Source of the DNA: Ramlibacter paludis | GTDB lineage: Bacteria; Pseudomonadota; Gammaproteobacteria; Burkholderiales; Burkholderiaceae_C | Direction of reading: 5' to 3' | NCBI RefSeq assembly: GCF_022012305.1 | Contig: NZ_JAKLTM010000001.1 | Location: 868,001-932,000, forward strand | Length of the DNA: 64,000 bases | The notes under the pieces: model-generated | What the model was told of the DNA's origin: nothing | The model's input: the letters and a program-made list of their open reading frames with translations, nothing else | The model's database searches: none | Shown: piece by piece, positions 1 to 8,415 of the stretch | Layout: the number at the start of each line of letters is the position of its first letter | Numbering within the stretch: the stretch's first letter is position 1 | Made by a program: the position numbers and the translations under genes

Positions 1-21
1 GTTGAAGCGGGTGCGGCGCGT

Positions 22-471
22 TCATTTGGTAGCCTGGTTTGCAAGTTTTTGGATGCGCGGTAGCCAAGCGTCGACGCCCTGTACCAGAAGCGAGAGGGCT
101 TGTCGAAAAGCGTCTTCCGATTGTCTGTACGGATCCGGGACGTCCGCCTGAATGAATTCGCCCACGCGGATGACGCGTCCGTGCGCTTGAGGATGTTGCT
201 CCTCGATGCGGCGCCGCTGACCCACCGACATCACCAGCACCAAGTCCGCTTCAAGGCACATCTGCCTCGTGATCTGGACCGCGCGATGCGCCGAAATGTC
301 AATGCGGAGCTCTTGCATCAGCTTGACTGCAATCGGATCTGCCGGCGCTCCAATCAAGGCGCCCAGTCCGGCAGATCGAACGGCAATGCCGGGAAGCGCC
401 GCAGCGAGCAGCCCCTGCGCCATCGGGCTGCGGCAGATGTTGCCCTCGCACACGACCAGCAGCGATCTCAT
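22..471 (-). CDS. low-molecular-weight protein tyrosine phosphatase (Wzb/EpsP type)
   Basis: 149 residues, the usual size of the family. The P-loop CEGNICRS at residues 8-15 is the CX5R(S/T) signature, with nucleophile Cys8 and Arg14, and the general-acid loop VPDPY places Asp113. These enzymes dephosphorylate the tyrosine-rich tail of the Wzc-type polysaccharide co-polymerase in the cytoplasm and so control exopolysaccharide chain length and export. I start at ATG 471, which overlaps the exporter stop as ATGA and places the P-loop seven residues in; an upstream in-frame start at 543 would add 24 residues inside the exporter gene. It is coupled to the Wza-like gene. The partner kinase is not visible and may lie left of the window. 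Family assignment is secure; the exact substrate is inferred from context. Confidence 0.93.
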   Translation of the reverse strand: MRSLLVVCEGNICRSPMAQGLLAAALPGIAVRSAGLGALIGAPADPIAVKLMQELRIDISAHRAVQITRQMCLEADLVLVMSVGQRRRIEEQHPQAHGRVIRVGEFIQADVPDPYRQSEDAFRQALSLLVQGVDAWLPRIQKLANQATK

Positions 472-1631
472 GGGCTGATGATCTGGCGGCCGTACGTCAA
501 AGTCTGCGCGCTGGGAACAATCAGGTTGATGATTCGGTTCCACTGCACCAGCGGCACGGGGTCGATGTACACAACGTCGCGCGGCCGGAGCGGAAAGCTC
601 TCCGCCAAAGCCAAGGCGACGGGGCTGCCGGCTTTCAGGTGGTAGATCGTGGGCGCCGCTTCCCGGTTGCTCCGGATGACGTAGATCTGGTCCGTGTTGG
701 CGGTCGTCAGGTTCGGGCCTCCAGCTTCCGCCAGGGCTTCGTTCAGCGTCATGCGCCCGCTTCGCATCAGAAGCGCCGACGGCCGCAGGATTTCACCCAT
801 GACAAAGACCTTGCGTTCTTCGCGGTGGCGCACCGACACAAGATCGCCGCTCTCCAGCACGATGCGGTTCGGGTTCACGCCCGCTTCCTGCAGGCGCAGC
901 AGGTCGATCACCGTCGTGGTGTTGCCCCGGGTTAGCGTGACGAACGAGCGGTCGCCGTTGGGCGTGACCCCTCCGGCCCGGTTAATCGCCTCGGGCAGCG
1001 TCATGGGCACGTCGGTAAAGATTTGGCTGCCGGGTAGACGCACTTCGCCGTCGACATAGGCACGGCGGCTCCGGAAAGAGTTGATGCGCACCGTTACCTG
1101 TGGATCCTTGATGACGCGGGCGATACTGGCGCGAACGCGTTCACCGGCTTCAGATTCGGTGAGGCCACCCACATGGATGCGGCCCGCATACGGGAAGAAG
1201 ATTTCGCCTCGACTGTCGACAATGAATCCCGGCGCGCTGGCGATTCCCGTGGGGTCCACCTGCTGGCTGATCACCGCACCCGCGGCCGGCAGCAATTCAG
1301 GATGGTCGTAAACGACGACGGTGATGATGTCGCTGGGGCCGATCGTGTACGGCTTGGGCTCTGCGAACAGACGCGCTACGTCCGGAGAAATCCCGGTCGG
1401 CAGGGCTTTCCATTCGGCCTGGATGAGCATCGGCGTGATGGGAATGACTACCCCTTGCGGCGGATTTGCGGGATCCGCCGGGACGTACTGGCCCAGCGTG
1501 ATGCTGCTGCGAGTGGAGGGGTCGGCAAAATCGAACCCGGGCGCCGTCACCACGGCGCAACCTGGCAAGAGGCCTGCAACCAGGAGCGCTCCGAGATACA
1601 GCCCCGCACGAATTCTTTGTCTCAACCCCAT
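468..1631 (-). CDS. Wza-like outer-membrane polysaccharide export lipoprotein
   Basis: 387 residues from ATG 1631; a TTG eight codons upstream (1655) is the alternative. The N-terminus is a lipoprotein signal with lipobox LLPGC (Cys25). A Poly_export region follows (around PSDIITVVVYDHPEL, residues 95-185), then SLBB-like repeats (AYVDGEVRLPGS, VFVMGEILRPS). Members form the octameric channel that carries capsule or exopolysaccharide across the outer membrane. It lies just downstream of the YjbH-like gene on the same strand and overlaps the phosphatase by four bases, so the three probably form one unit. Confidence in the family is high; the exported polymer is unknown. Confidence 0.92.
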   Translation of the reverse strand: MGLRQRIRAGLYLGALLVAGLLPGCAVVTAPGFDFADPSTRSSITLGQYVPADPANPPQGVVIPITPMLIQAEWKALPTGISPDVARLFAEPKPYTIGPSDIITVVVYDHPELLPAAGAVISQQVDPTGIASAPGFIVDSRGEIFFPYAGRIHVGGLTESEAGERVRASIARVIKDPQVTVRINSFRSRRAYVDGEVRLPGSQIFTDVPMTLPEAINRAGGVTPNGDRSFVTLTRGNTTTVIDLLRLQEAGVNPNRIVLESGDLVSVRHREERKVFVMGEILRPSALLMRSGRMTLNEALAEAGGPNLTTANTDQIYVIRSNREAAPTIYHLKAGSPVALALAESFPLRPRDVVYIDPVPLVQWNRIINLIVPSAQTLTYGRQIISP

Positions 1632-1715
1632 TTCGATCCCGTGCGCTTGACGCAAACGTGTGACTTTAACCCAGCCGCCCTCGGAAATCCGCCTCTCCCC
1701 ACAGAGGAGCCCGTC

Positions 1716-3989
1716 CTAATCGTGCAATGCTCCCGATCCGGGGGATTGCCGCGCCGCGTCTCGGATGCGTCGGAGGTTGTCTTCGAAATAGGCCAGGCCG
1801 GCGCGATCGGAGTTAAAGACTGCGTCCAGTGAAGGGACTGGGGGCGTGACGCCATAGCCGATGCGCACGGTGTTGCCGCCTTTTTCTCGCAAGGTGGATT
1901 CCGTGCCCACCGAAAAGCGAGGCGTCCCGGTCACCTGGAGGCCCCCGGGGTTCATGTCGCGTCTCGGTCCGATCGGCACCGAGACCATCAGTCCCAGGAA
2001 CTGACGCGCGGGAGAGTTTTCGAACTTGCTGTGGCGGTAGTAGAGGTTGACCGCCACGTCACCGAACCACTGCCGCATGCCGACCTGCACGCCGACGTCG
2101 TTGCGCATGAAGTTGCCCGCCGTAGCTTCCAGGTACGTGCGCGTGGGCTGGAAGTGATAACGGTAGCTGGCAAGAAACGGTCGGGCGGTGCGCGGCCCCT
2201 GCGTATCTGGATTGCCATAGTCGCCATTCCGGAATACGCCAGCTTCCGCGGACAGCCGGTGCCTGCCGTCGCCGGGCTCCCAGCGCAGCGAGCCGTGAAT
2301 GCCATCGTAGTAGCTCCCGTAGCGGCCGATTGTCGCTTGCGCAGTCAGCGCTGCGAGGCCGCGCCGCTTGACCTCGACGTCGTCGGTGGGGGCGAGCCAG
2401 CGCTCCAGCGGCAGTCTCATCACCTGCGTGAACGCAAGCCGCTCGAGTCCTCCGACGACGCGACGGCGCCCGAATATTGCGCCTTCTTCGTAGTCACTGC
2501 TGTTCGCGATCGGCACGTCGAAGCGAGCCTCCACGGTGGCGCCGCTCCACAAAGGCTGGAGAAAGCCGATATTGGCGCCCACTGAGTAATCCAGGACGCC
2601 GAACTCGGAGCCGATGTTTGTGCGCAGCACCGGGGACAAGGCTACGCGCAGGGTTTGCCAGCTCGGCGCATCGCGGCGCACCACCCAGTCGGCGTCGGTC
2701 TGCAGCAAATCCAGCGCCGTGGTCCCGGGAGTGGAAAGCTCGCCCGCGGCGCATCCGGCGGCGTCCGTCTGGATCCACATGCGCAGGCAGTCCGTTTGTC
2801 CGGTGATGGCAACCATCGGGAGCTGCCGCTGCGTGAGAATGAAACGATAGCCGGCTGGCGAGTCGCCGAGCGTGCGGGCAATCGCGGCCAGTGAGGCGCC
2901 GACGGCATCGAGGCTGTTCCAGTTGTAGGTGGCGTTGTTGGCCCGCGCGGCCACCGATCCGTCGGGCATGCGGCCCACCCAGATATCTTCCAGGCCCGCG
3001 GCGCGCAGGGCGGCTGCGAGGTCACGCATTCGGTCGTCACTCACGCGCCGGCTGTTTGTCGCTCCAGGCTGGGGCGGCAGCGGTGGCGCTGAGGTGGTGA
3101 TGGGTGTAGGTACAGCTCGAGCTTCATAAGCGGGCAATGGCTGCTGCACTCCGCGCAACGCCGGGGGGGGCTGATTCGCGGCACCTCCCAGTGCCGGGAC
3201 TTTGTAAAGCGGGATCGAGATCCCCGCCGATACCCATGACTTCTCGGTCAGGTCGGTTCCCGTCAACCGGACATTGGCTCCCAAGAATCCACTCCAACCC
3301 TCAGGCAGCCAAGCCTGCGGCGCGAACAGGCGCACTCCGGCCCAGGCATTTCCATCGGTGTATTCGACGTGGCCGCGCACCCAGGCTGCAGGCTGCCACG
3401 CCGCAGCCGCGAAGGGGCCGTCGAGCGGGGACCGAGAGCCGGCTACGCCGGCTCCGCTGCGCTTGGCTACACCGCCGCTGACCTCCCAATCGCCTGCACT
3501 GAACGTGCCGACTCCGTAGTAGCTCCGGAAATAGGTGACCGATCCGCCCAGGTCGGTTGCGCCGACGGCGATCCGGAATCGTCCGGCGGTGTCCAGGCCG
3601 ATGCCGAACTTCCCCGAAGCGGACAGATCCCGCGCGCCGCAGTCGACGGCAAAGCAATTCGCGTCCTGCGGGGAACTGGCGGCCAGCCGACCCGAGACCT
3701 CCATGTTGGGCAACAGGCCGAAACCCAGCACATAGTTATGGCCCGACGGGTTACGGACGTACCCCGCAAGTTGATTGTCGTAGCCTAGAGCCATCCGGCC
3801 CCAGCCGAGAAGTTGGGCGTTCGGGGTGATGCCGTAGCCCGTAAACCCCCCTTGGGTGAATGTCTGATCCATCCCCGACGCGAACGCGGGAAACAAACAG
3901 GCGAGAGCAAGCGCGCCACTGCGCGCAACCTGTAGCTCCAGATAACAGCGCAGGGTGATAGCGGGCGGTGTCGGCCTGTTCATCTGCAT
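1716..3989 (-). CDS. YjbH-like outer-membrane exopolysaccharide protein
   Basis: 757 residues with a signal peptide (hydrophobic stretch about residues 24-38, ending ASG). The rest is rich in aromatic and glycine residues with alternating patterns, suggesting beta-barrel segments; the start TQGGFTGYGITPNA and the C-terminal part resemble YjbH/GfcD-type proteins, which sit beside Wza-like exporters in exopolysaccharide operons. A proline-rich linker lies near residues 280-315. Two ATG codons (3989 and 3983) are possible and neither has a strong ribosome site. It is divergent from the H-NS-family gene with only 28 bases between starts, so their promoters must overlap neighbouring coding sequence. 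Biochemical function is not established for this family. Confidence 0.72.
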   Translation of the reverse strand: MQMNRPTPPAITLRCYLELQVARSGALALACLFPAFASGMDQTFTQGGFTGYGITPNAQLLGWGRMALGYDNQLAGYVRNPSGHNYVLGFGLLPNMEVSGRLAASSPQDANCFAVDCGARDLSASGKFGIGLDTAGRFRIAVGATDLGGSVTYFRSYYGVGTFSAGDWEVSGGVAKRSGAGVAGSRSPLDGPFAAAAWQPAAWVRGHVEYTDGNAWAGVRLFAPQAWLPEGWSGFLGANVRLTGTDLTEKSWVSAGISIPLYKVPALGGAANQPPPALRGVQQPLPAYEARAVPTPITTSAPPLPPQPGATNSRRVSDDRMRDLAAALRAAGLEDIWVGRMPDGSVAARANNATYNWNSLDAVGASLAAIARTLGDSPAGYRFILTQRQLPMVAITGQTDCLRMWIQTDAAGCAAGELSTPGTTALDLLQTDADWVVRRDAPSWQTLRVALSPVLRTNIGSEFGVLDYSVGANIGFLQPLWSGATVEARFDVPIANSSDYEEGAIFGRRRVVGGLERLAFTQVMRLPLERWLAPTDDVEVKRRGLAALTAQATIGRYGSYYDGIHGSLRWEPGDGRHRLSAEAGVFRNGDYGNPDTQGPRTARPFLASYRYHFQPTRTYLEATAGNFMRNDVGVQVGMRQWFGDVAVNLYYRHSKFENSPARQFLGLMVSVPIGPRRDMNPGGLQVTGTPRFSVGTESTLREKGGNTVRIGYGVTPPVPSLDAVFNSDRAGLAYFEDNLRRIRDAARQSPGSGALHD

Positions 3990-4017
3990 AATTTGGGGAT
4001 ACCTTGGAGGACCATTC

Positions 4018-4359
4018 GTGGCGACTTATTTGGAACTGAAGCAGCAGGCGGAAAAACTTCTCGCCGAGGCGGAGTCCATGCGCAGGAAGGAGATCGTCGA
4101 CGCCATCGCGGATGTGAAACAGAAAATTCGCCTATACGGCTTGACGGCTGAACAATTGGGCCTGGCCCGCAATGCGGGCGCGCAGGTAAAGAAGCGCGGA
4201 CCCACAACAACCAAGAAGAGTGCCGCCCCGGCCGCAATCAGATACCGCGGTCCCAACGGGGAAACCTGGTCGGGTGGCCGTGGCCGCAAGCCGCGGTGGG
4301 TTGTCGATGCCCTTGCGAGCGGGAAAAAATTGGAAGAGTTTGCCGTCCAGCCTGGCTGA
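4018..4359 (+). CDS. H-NS family nucleoid-associated regulator
   Basis: 113 residues from GTG 4018. This start is chosen because GGAGG (4006-4010) lies seven bases before it and because the protein then begins MATYLELKQQ, typical of betaproteobacterial H-NS proteins. Residues 8-60 are a charged coiled-coil oligomerisation region; residues 83-94 (TWSGGRGRKPRW) are the DNA-binding loop, with one extra glycine relative to the common TWSGRGRxPxW form. H-NS proteins coat AT-rich DNA and silence surface-polysaccharide and acquired genes. It is divergent from the YjbH-like gene and convergent with the sugar transferase, so local control of the polysaccharide locus is plausible but inferred. Confidence 0.9.
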   Translation: MATYLELKQQAEKLLAEAESMRRKEIVDAIADVKQKIRLYGLTAEQLGLARNAGAQVKKRGPTTTKKSAAPAAIRYRGPNGETWSGGRGRKPRWVVDALASGKKLEEFAVQPG

Positions 4360-4387
4360 GGTGCCGGCCCCGCGCTGGAGGCGCGCC

Positions 4388-5080
4388 TCAGCGAGAGCCA
4401 TCTCCGGTAAGAACGACCCGTATTGTCTTGACGAGGATCTTGAAGTCGAGCCACAGAGACCAGTTCTTTACATAGCTAGCATCGAGCCTGACACGCTCGG
4501 CATAGGTCAGACGGTTCCGACCACTTACCTGCCAAAGGCCCGTGAGGCCCGGCCGCACCGCGCAATAGCTCGGCCAGTAGACACCGTAAAGCCTCTTCTG
4601 GTTGGGCATGCACGGACGCGGGCCGACAACGCTCATGTCGCCTACTAGCACGTTCCACAGTTGGGGTAGTTCGTCCAGACTGGTGCGGCGAATAAAGCGG
4701 CCGAAAGGTGTAATCCGAGGGTCGTTTTCCAGCTTTTGATACTGGTCCCACTGCTGCCGCGCCTCACTGTCGGTGTCCAGAAACGAAGTCAACACCTGAT
4801 CCGCATCCGAAACCATCGATCGGAACTTGTAGAAGTGGAAGCTCCTGCCTCCGCGCCCGATGCGGGGTTGCGAATAGATGACCGGGCCGCGTGACGTCAG
4901 CTTGATCCCCACGATCACGGCCAGCAACAGGGGCGAAAACAGGACAAGAAAGAACACAGCACCCGCGACATCGCAGCCGCGCTTCACACAACGGCCAAGT
5001 GCGCCAAGAGCTACTTGCTCTTCGCGCAGCCTGTCAGGGACGGTCGCAGGGGTCGTCAGTTCTTCGTTGATCCGGTACAT
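4388..5080 (-). CDS. polyprenyl-phosphate priming sugar transferase
   Basis: 230 residues. One membrane segment (about 38-60) precedes a cytoplasmic bacterial sugar transferase domain: KFRSM at 85-89, the block [20 protein letters not shown] at about 131-150, then VVGPRP and [13 protein letters not shown]. These enzymes transfer a sugar-1-phosphate from a nucleotide sugar to undecaprenyl phosphate, starting repeat-unit synthesis. The length fits the short ExoY/EpsL form without the extra N-terminal membrane domain of WbaP/WcaJ. It lies with the exporter genes but is transcribed separately, upstream of the H-NS gene. Which sugar it uses cannot be told; galU at 9.2 kb supplies UDP-glucose in the same window. 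Confidence 0.92.
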   Translation of the reverse strand: MYRINEELTTPATVPDRLREEQVALGALGRCVKRGCDVAGAVFFLVLFSPLLLAVIVGIKLTSRGPVIYSQPRIGRGGRSFHFYKFRSMVSDADQVLTSFLDTDSEARQQWDQYQKLENDPRITPFGRFIRRTSLDELPQLWNVLVGDMSVVGPRPCMPNQKRLYGVYWPSYCAVRPGLTGLWQVSGRNRLTYAERVRLDASYVKNWSLWLDFKILVKTIRVVLTGDGSR

Positions 5081-5444
5081 CCTTGGACTTTCTTACGCTC
5101 AATTGCAACTAGAAGCAACAGCAAGACGTATCCTACACAACCTCAGCGCACCCGCCAATGCTCCCATGGGATTAAGCAAGAAACATGGCACTTTGTGCTC
5201 TTTTTGAGGGTTCGAGCGCACCGCGAACCAGTTCTGGGCCCGATCCTTGCTCCTCTGCGCGAGGGCGAACTCTGCCGTAAGCGTGGATCATGAAAATGGG
5301 GGTTGCTGGATGCCGTTTTTTGCGCATCAATGCTCAAAATGCAAACGCGGAGCCAGAGGCTTTGGTCTCACATTGGCGGTTTACGAGCGGTTGCATTTCT
5401 TGTACTCTCGCGGCATACCAATTTGATGAAGAAAAGGCCTTGAA
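5081..5444. other. intergenic region between divergent genes
   Basis: 364 bases between the sugar transferase (leftward) and the lipoprotein (rightward). The short open frames inside have no ribosome site or family motif and were not called. The sequence looks more AT-rich than its surroundings. It must carry the sugar-transferase promoter, but I see no convincing -35/-10 pair for it; a candidate for the lipoprotein gene is listed separately. Confidence 0.6.
5391..5419 (+). promoter_or_regulatory. candidate sigma-70 promoter for the orphan lipoprotein
   Basis: A TTGCAT box (5391-5396) is followed after 17 bases by CATACC (5414-5419). This matches the -35 well and the -10 in four of six positions. 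It lies 25 bases before the lipoprotein ATG, which has AAGG (5434-5437) as ribosome site. Prediction only. Confidence 0.4.
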
Positions 5445-6023
5445 ATGAAAAAACGAATCCTTTTGATTGCGACGCTATTCGGCGCAACTCTACTGGCCGC
5501 TTGCGGCGGTGGCGGGGGCGGGGAAACGTTCACGGTTGCCTCGTCCGATCTCGCCATTTCGGCGGACAAGACCCAGGGTCCCGCCTTGGCCCAGGACATT
5601 TCCGGCGAGACCTTCACCTTCGGTGCTGTGCCCGATTTCGGCACCACGGGCACCACCTCTGTCGTCGTCACCTCCACTTCGGCGACGGCCACGCCCACCT
5701 TCAGCATCGCCTCGACCACCGGCACTGCCTCCGGAGCGCTGGAGTTCGGTTCCTGCATCTTCCGTGTGACCTCTTCTACCTTCCCGTCGACGAGCCCGAT
5801 GGCCGTGGGCAAGACCGTGACGGTCGCCAACTGCCAGCTGACGGTGTCCACTCGCTTGCTCGTTGCCGACGCAATCGCGCGTGAACGCAGCGCGACGCTG
5901 CGCCTGAACACCGCGGTCTCCAGCGGCACCTTGGTGACCGTCAGCATCAACGAAGGCGGCCAGGTCACGATCAACGGCAAGGCCGCCGGCACTGTGACGC
6001 TGCAGCCTGTCACCGGCGGCTGA
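5445..6023 (+). CDS. orphan Ser/Thr-rich lipoprotein of unknown function
   Basis: 192 residues starting MKKRILLIATLFG, a clear lipoprotein signal with lipobox LLAAC (Cys20) followed by six glycines, a flexible tether seen in surface lipoproteins. The mature part is rich in Ser, Thr, Val and Ala, predicted mostly beta, with a cysteine pair about 20 residues apart (FGSC, VANC) that could form a disulfide. No known family is recognised. It has its own ribosome site, a candidate promoter and a strong terminator, so it is a single-gene unit. It lies beside the exopolysaccharide locus, but a link is only positional. Confidence 0.8.
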   Translation: MKKRILLIATLFGATLLAACGGGGGGETFTVASSDLAISADKTQGPALAQDISGETFTFGAVPDFGTTGTTSVVVTSTSATATPTFSIASTTGTASGALEFGSCIFRVTSSTFPSTSPMAVGKTVTVANCQLTVSTRLLVADAIARERSATLRLNTAVSSGTLVTVSINEGGQVTINGKAAGTVTLQPVTGG

Positions 6024-6047
6024 TCGAGCGCTGAACCGCAAACGAAG

Positions 6048-6077
6048 AAACCCGCCTTGCGCGGGTTTCTTTTTTTT
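6048..6077 (+). terminator. rho-independent terminator after the lipoprotein gene
   Basis: Stem AAACCCGC (6048-6055) pairs with GCGGGTTT (6061-6068) across a five-base loop and is followed by a run of eight Ts. It is 24 bases after the stop codon and is one of the clearest terminators in the window. Confidence 0.93.
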
Positions 6078-6110
6078 GTGCCCGTACAAATGGCGCGCCA
6101 ACCCTCGCAA

Positions 6111-6443
6111 TCATTTCGGCCACCTGCGAGCTAACCACTGGATTGAGAACCATATGACGACGGCGACGAGCAAGCCCACCGAATCGGCGAGAACGTCGTG
6201 CCAGTCCGCTTGCCTAGTGGGCGTGAACGACTGCAATATCTCAATCAGGCATCCATACGCAAGCAGGACGGCCAACATGCGAACGGGCCTTGTCGGCCAA
6301 GATGCTAATCCCAAGACCCCCAGACTTGCAAAGGCATAGACGTGGTTAGCTTTATCCCAGCCAGACACCCTGACCGGGGGCATAGGGGTCAGCGCCAGAT
6401 ACAGCACGAAAGCCGCATACACCCAGAATGCGGCCCGCAGCAT
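6111..6443 (-). CDS. VanZ-like small membrane protein
   Basis: 110 residues from ATG 6443; a GTG at 6497 would add 18 residues. There are three or four hydrophobic segments (about 3-20, 36-50, 55-72, 87-104). The conserved polar positions of VanZ/RDD-adjacent small proteins are present: DK at 30-31, His34, Glu68, Gln71, Arg77, Asp80 and Asp83. The family is named after a teicoplanin-resistance gene, but most members are uncharacterised and many sit near polysaccharide or exosortase loci, as here. No operon partner: the next leftward gene is convergent, the next rightward feature is a tRNA. Confidence 0.8.
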   Translation of the reverse strand: MLRAAFWVYAAFVLYLALTPMPPVRVSGWDKANHVYAFASLGVLGLASWPTRPVRMLAVLLAYGCLIEILQSFTPTRQADWHDVLADSVGLLVAVVIWFSIQWLARRWPK

Positions 6444-6619
6444 GGTTGTGCGTCTCGTCCGGCTGGCAGTTGCAGTCAAAGAGTTTCTCCTGCCCACGGC
6501 TACAGATTTGAGGTGGTTTTCCAGGAACTGGCGAATGAACGTCTCACGCGGCTCCGCCCGTGCAAAGCAGGGGCCTGAAAGCGGCCGGTACGCGCGAAGC
6601 GCGAGGGGGGTTATCGCCC

Positions 6620-6706
6620 TGGTGCCGGAGGCCGGAATCGAACCGGCACGGTGTTGCCACCGGCAGATTTTGAGTCTGCTGCGTCTACCGATTTCGCCAC
6701 TCCGGC
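6620..6706 (-). tRNA. tRNA-Leu (anticodon CAA)
   Basis: 87 bases with an encoded 3' CCA (6622-6620). The acceptor stem is GCCGGAG at 6706-6700 pairing with CTCCGGC at 6630-6624. The anticodon arm GCAGA / CTCAAAA / TCTGC (6679-6663) gives anticodon CAA at 6672-6670. There is a long variable arm as expected for tRNA-Leu, and the T-arm contains GGTTCGATTCC. It decodes UUG. It is divergent from cysM, with 41 bases between them. Confidence 0.97.
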
Positions 6707-6747
6707 GGCACGTAGAGGGAAGCCGGAAATTATGGCACAGTAGTTAC

Positions 6748-7650
6748 ATGCATTACCCCACCATCGAGGACGCAATCGGCAAGACGCCGCTGGTGGCCCT
6801 GCAGCGGATCGGCGCCGCGGACAACGCGAAGCGCGGCAACGTCATCCTCGGCAAGCTAGAAGGCAACAACCCCGCCGGCTCGGTCAAGGACAGGCCTGCC
6901 CTGTCGATGATCCGGCGCGCCGAAGAGCGCGGCGACATCAAGCCCGGCGACACGCTGATCGAGGCGACTTCGGGCAACACCGGCATCGCGCTTGCCATGG
7001 CCGCGGCCATCAAGGGCTACCGCATGGTGCTCGTGATGCCGGAAGACCTGTCGGTCGAGCGCGCGCAGACCATGAAGGCCTTCGGCGCCGAACTTCTGCT
7101 CACGCCCAAGAGCGGCGGCATGGAATACGCGCGTGACCTTGCGGAAAACATGCAGCGCGAAGGCAAGGGCCGCGTGCTGGACCAGTTCGCCAACGCCGAC
7201 AACCCGCGCATCCATTACGAGACCACCGGCCCCGAGCTGTGGGAGCAGACCGGCGGGCGCATCACGCACTTCGTCAGCGCCATGGGCACCACCGGCACCA
7301 TCACCGGCGTGTCGCGCTTCCTGAAGGAAAAGAACAAGGCCGTGCGCATCGTGGGTGCGCAGCCGGCCGAAGGCTCGCGCATTCCCGGCATCCGCAAGTG
7401 GCCGCAGGAATACCTGCCCAAGATCTACGACCCGGGCGCGGTGGACGAGACCATCTCGGTCAGCCAGGAGGATGCCGAGGACATGTGCCGGCGCCTGGCC
7501 CGCGAGGAGGGCATCTTCGGCGGCATCTCCGCCGCCGGCGCCTGCTGGGTCGCCCTGCAGGTGGCGCAGCAGGTGGAGAACGCCACCATCGTGTTCGTCG
7601 TCTGCGACCGCGGCGACCGCTACCTGTCCACCGGAGTCTTTCCGGCGTGA
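6748..7650 (+). CDS. cysM: cysteine synthase B (O-acetylserine sulfhydrylase)
   Basis: 300 residues of a fold-type II PLP enzyme. The PLP lysine is Lys47 in GSVKDRP, the substrate loop SGNTG is at 75-79, and the phosphate-binding glycine loop is GTTGT near residue 180. CysM makes cysteine from O-acetylserine with sulfide or thiosulfate. The start ATG 6748 has no obvious ribosome site; an in-frame upstream extension reads through the tRNA and is not real. The next gene overlaps its stop (GTGA), and a TusA-like sulfur carrier follows, so a sulfur-metabolism unit is likely. The CysM/CysK choice rests on length and on the EGNNPAGSVKDR form. Confidence 0.93.
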   Translation: MHYPTIEDAIGKTPLVALQRIGAADNAKRGNVILGKLEGNNPAGSVKDRPALSMIRRAEERGDIKPGDTLIEATSGNTGIALAMAAAIKGYRMVLVMPEDLSVERAQTMKAFGAELLLTPKSGGMEYARDLAENMQREGKGRVLDQFANADNPRIHYETTGPELWEQTGGRITHFVSAMGTTGTITGVSRFLKEKNKAVRIVGAQPAEGSRIPGIRKWPQEYLPKIYDPGAVDETISVSQEDAEDMCRRLAREEGIFGGISAAGACWVALQVAQQVENATIVFVVCDRGDRYLSTGVFPA

Positions 7651-8174
7651 GTGACTACCGCTTCTGCCCGCAGTGCGCCACGGCGCTGCAGCTGGTGGCG
7701 CAGATGGAAGACGGCGGCGAGAAGCAGCGCCTGCGCTGCCCGGCGTGCGGCTGGACCCACTGGAACAACCCGACGCCGGTGCTGGCGGCCGTGATCGAGT
7801 ACGACGGCCGCATCCTGCTGGCGCGCAACGCCGCCTGGACGCACAAGATGTACGCGCTGATCACCGGCTTCATGGAAGCCGGCGAAACGCCGCGCGATGG
7901 CATCGCCCGCGAGATCGCCGAGGAAACCAGCCTGCAGGCCGAGGAGCTGAATCTGATCGGCGTCTACGACTTCCAGCGTATGAACCAGGTCATCATCGCC
8001 TACCATGCGCGTTGCACCGGCACGGTGAAGCTGTCGCCGGAACTGGTGGACTACAAGCTGTTCGGCCCCGACCAGGTGCGGTGCTGGCCGGCGGGCACGG
8101 GGCACGCGCTGGCCGACTGGCTGCGCAGCCGCGGCCACGAGCCGCAGTACATGGAGATGGCCGCTCGCGCCTGA
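7647..8174 (+). CDS. zinc-ribbon Nudix hydrolase (NudC-like)
   Basis: 175 residues, GTG start overlapping the cysM stop. Two CxxC pairs (Cys7/Cys10 and Cys31/Cys34) form a zinc ribbon, followed by a Nudix box from Gly74 (GFMEAGE, then REIAEET) with the catalytic REUxEE glutamates. The arrangement resembles NADH pyrophosphatase NudC but is shorter and lacks its N-terminal domain, so the substrate (NADH, a nucleotide sugar or another dinucleotide) is uncertain. The box ends EETSL rather than EExGU, a small departure from consensus. Probably co-transcribed with cysM and the TusA-like gene. Confidence 0.85.
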   Translation: MSDYRFCPQCATALQLVAQMEDGGEKQRLRCPACGWTHWNNPTPVLAAVIEYDGRILLARNAAWTHKMYALITGFMEAGETPRDGIAREIAEETSLQAEELNLIGVYDFQRMNQVIIAYHARCTGTVKLSPELVDYKLFGPDQVRCWPAGTGHALADWLRSRGHEPQYMEMAARA

Positions 8175-8187
8175 GGAGAGAGACGCA

Positions 8188-8415
8188 ATGAATTACGACA
8201 AGGAAATCGACACCCGCGGCCTGAACTGCCCGCTGCCCATCCTGAAGGCCAAGAAGGCACTGACGGACATGCAGAGCGGCCAGCTGCTGAAGGTGATCTC
8301 CACCGACGGCGGCTCGCTGCGCGACTTCCAGGCCTTTTCCAAGCAGACCGGCAACGAGCTGGTGGAGCAGCAGACCGTGGGCGGCGAGTTCGTGCACGTG
8401 CTGCGCAGGCGCTGA
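8188..8415 (+). CDS. TusA-like sulfur-carrier protein
   Basis: 75 residues, with AGGAGAG just before the ATG. The signature CPLPILKAKKAL places the sulfur-carrying Cys14 in a CPxP motif, as in TusA/YeeD/SirA proteins, which carry persulfide sulfur for tRNA thiolation, molybdopterin or other sulfur transfers. It lies 13 bases after the Nudix gene and directly before the mutarotase, whose TTG start follows its stop. Proximity to cysM supports a role in sulfur trafficking, but the partner is not defined. Confidence 0.88.
   Translation: MNYDKEIDTRGLNCPLPILKAKKALTDMQSGQLLKVISTDGGSLRDFQAFSKQTGNELVEQQTVGGEFVHVLRRR

Noticed and set aside
6591..6603. CGCGC-GAA-GCGCG hairpin downstream of tRNA-Leu
   Set aside because: Five-base stem without a T-run; too weak and too common at this GC content to call a terminator.
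6442..6747. N-terminal extension of cysM through the tRNA region
   Set aside because: The extra frame translates the complement of tRNA-Leu and has no ribosome site; the family starts at MHYPTIEDAIG.
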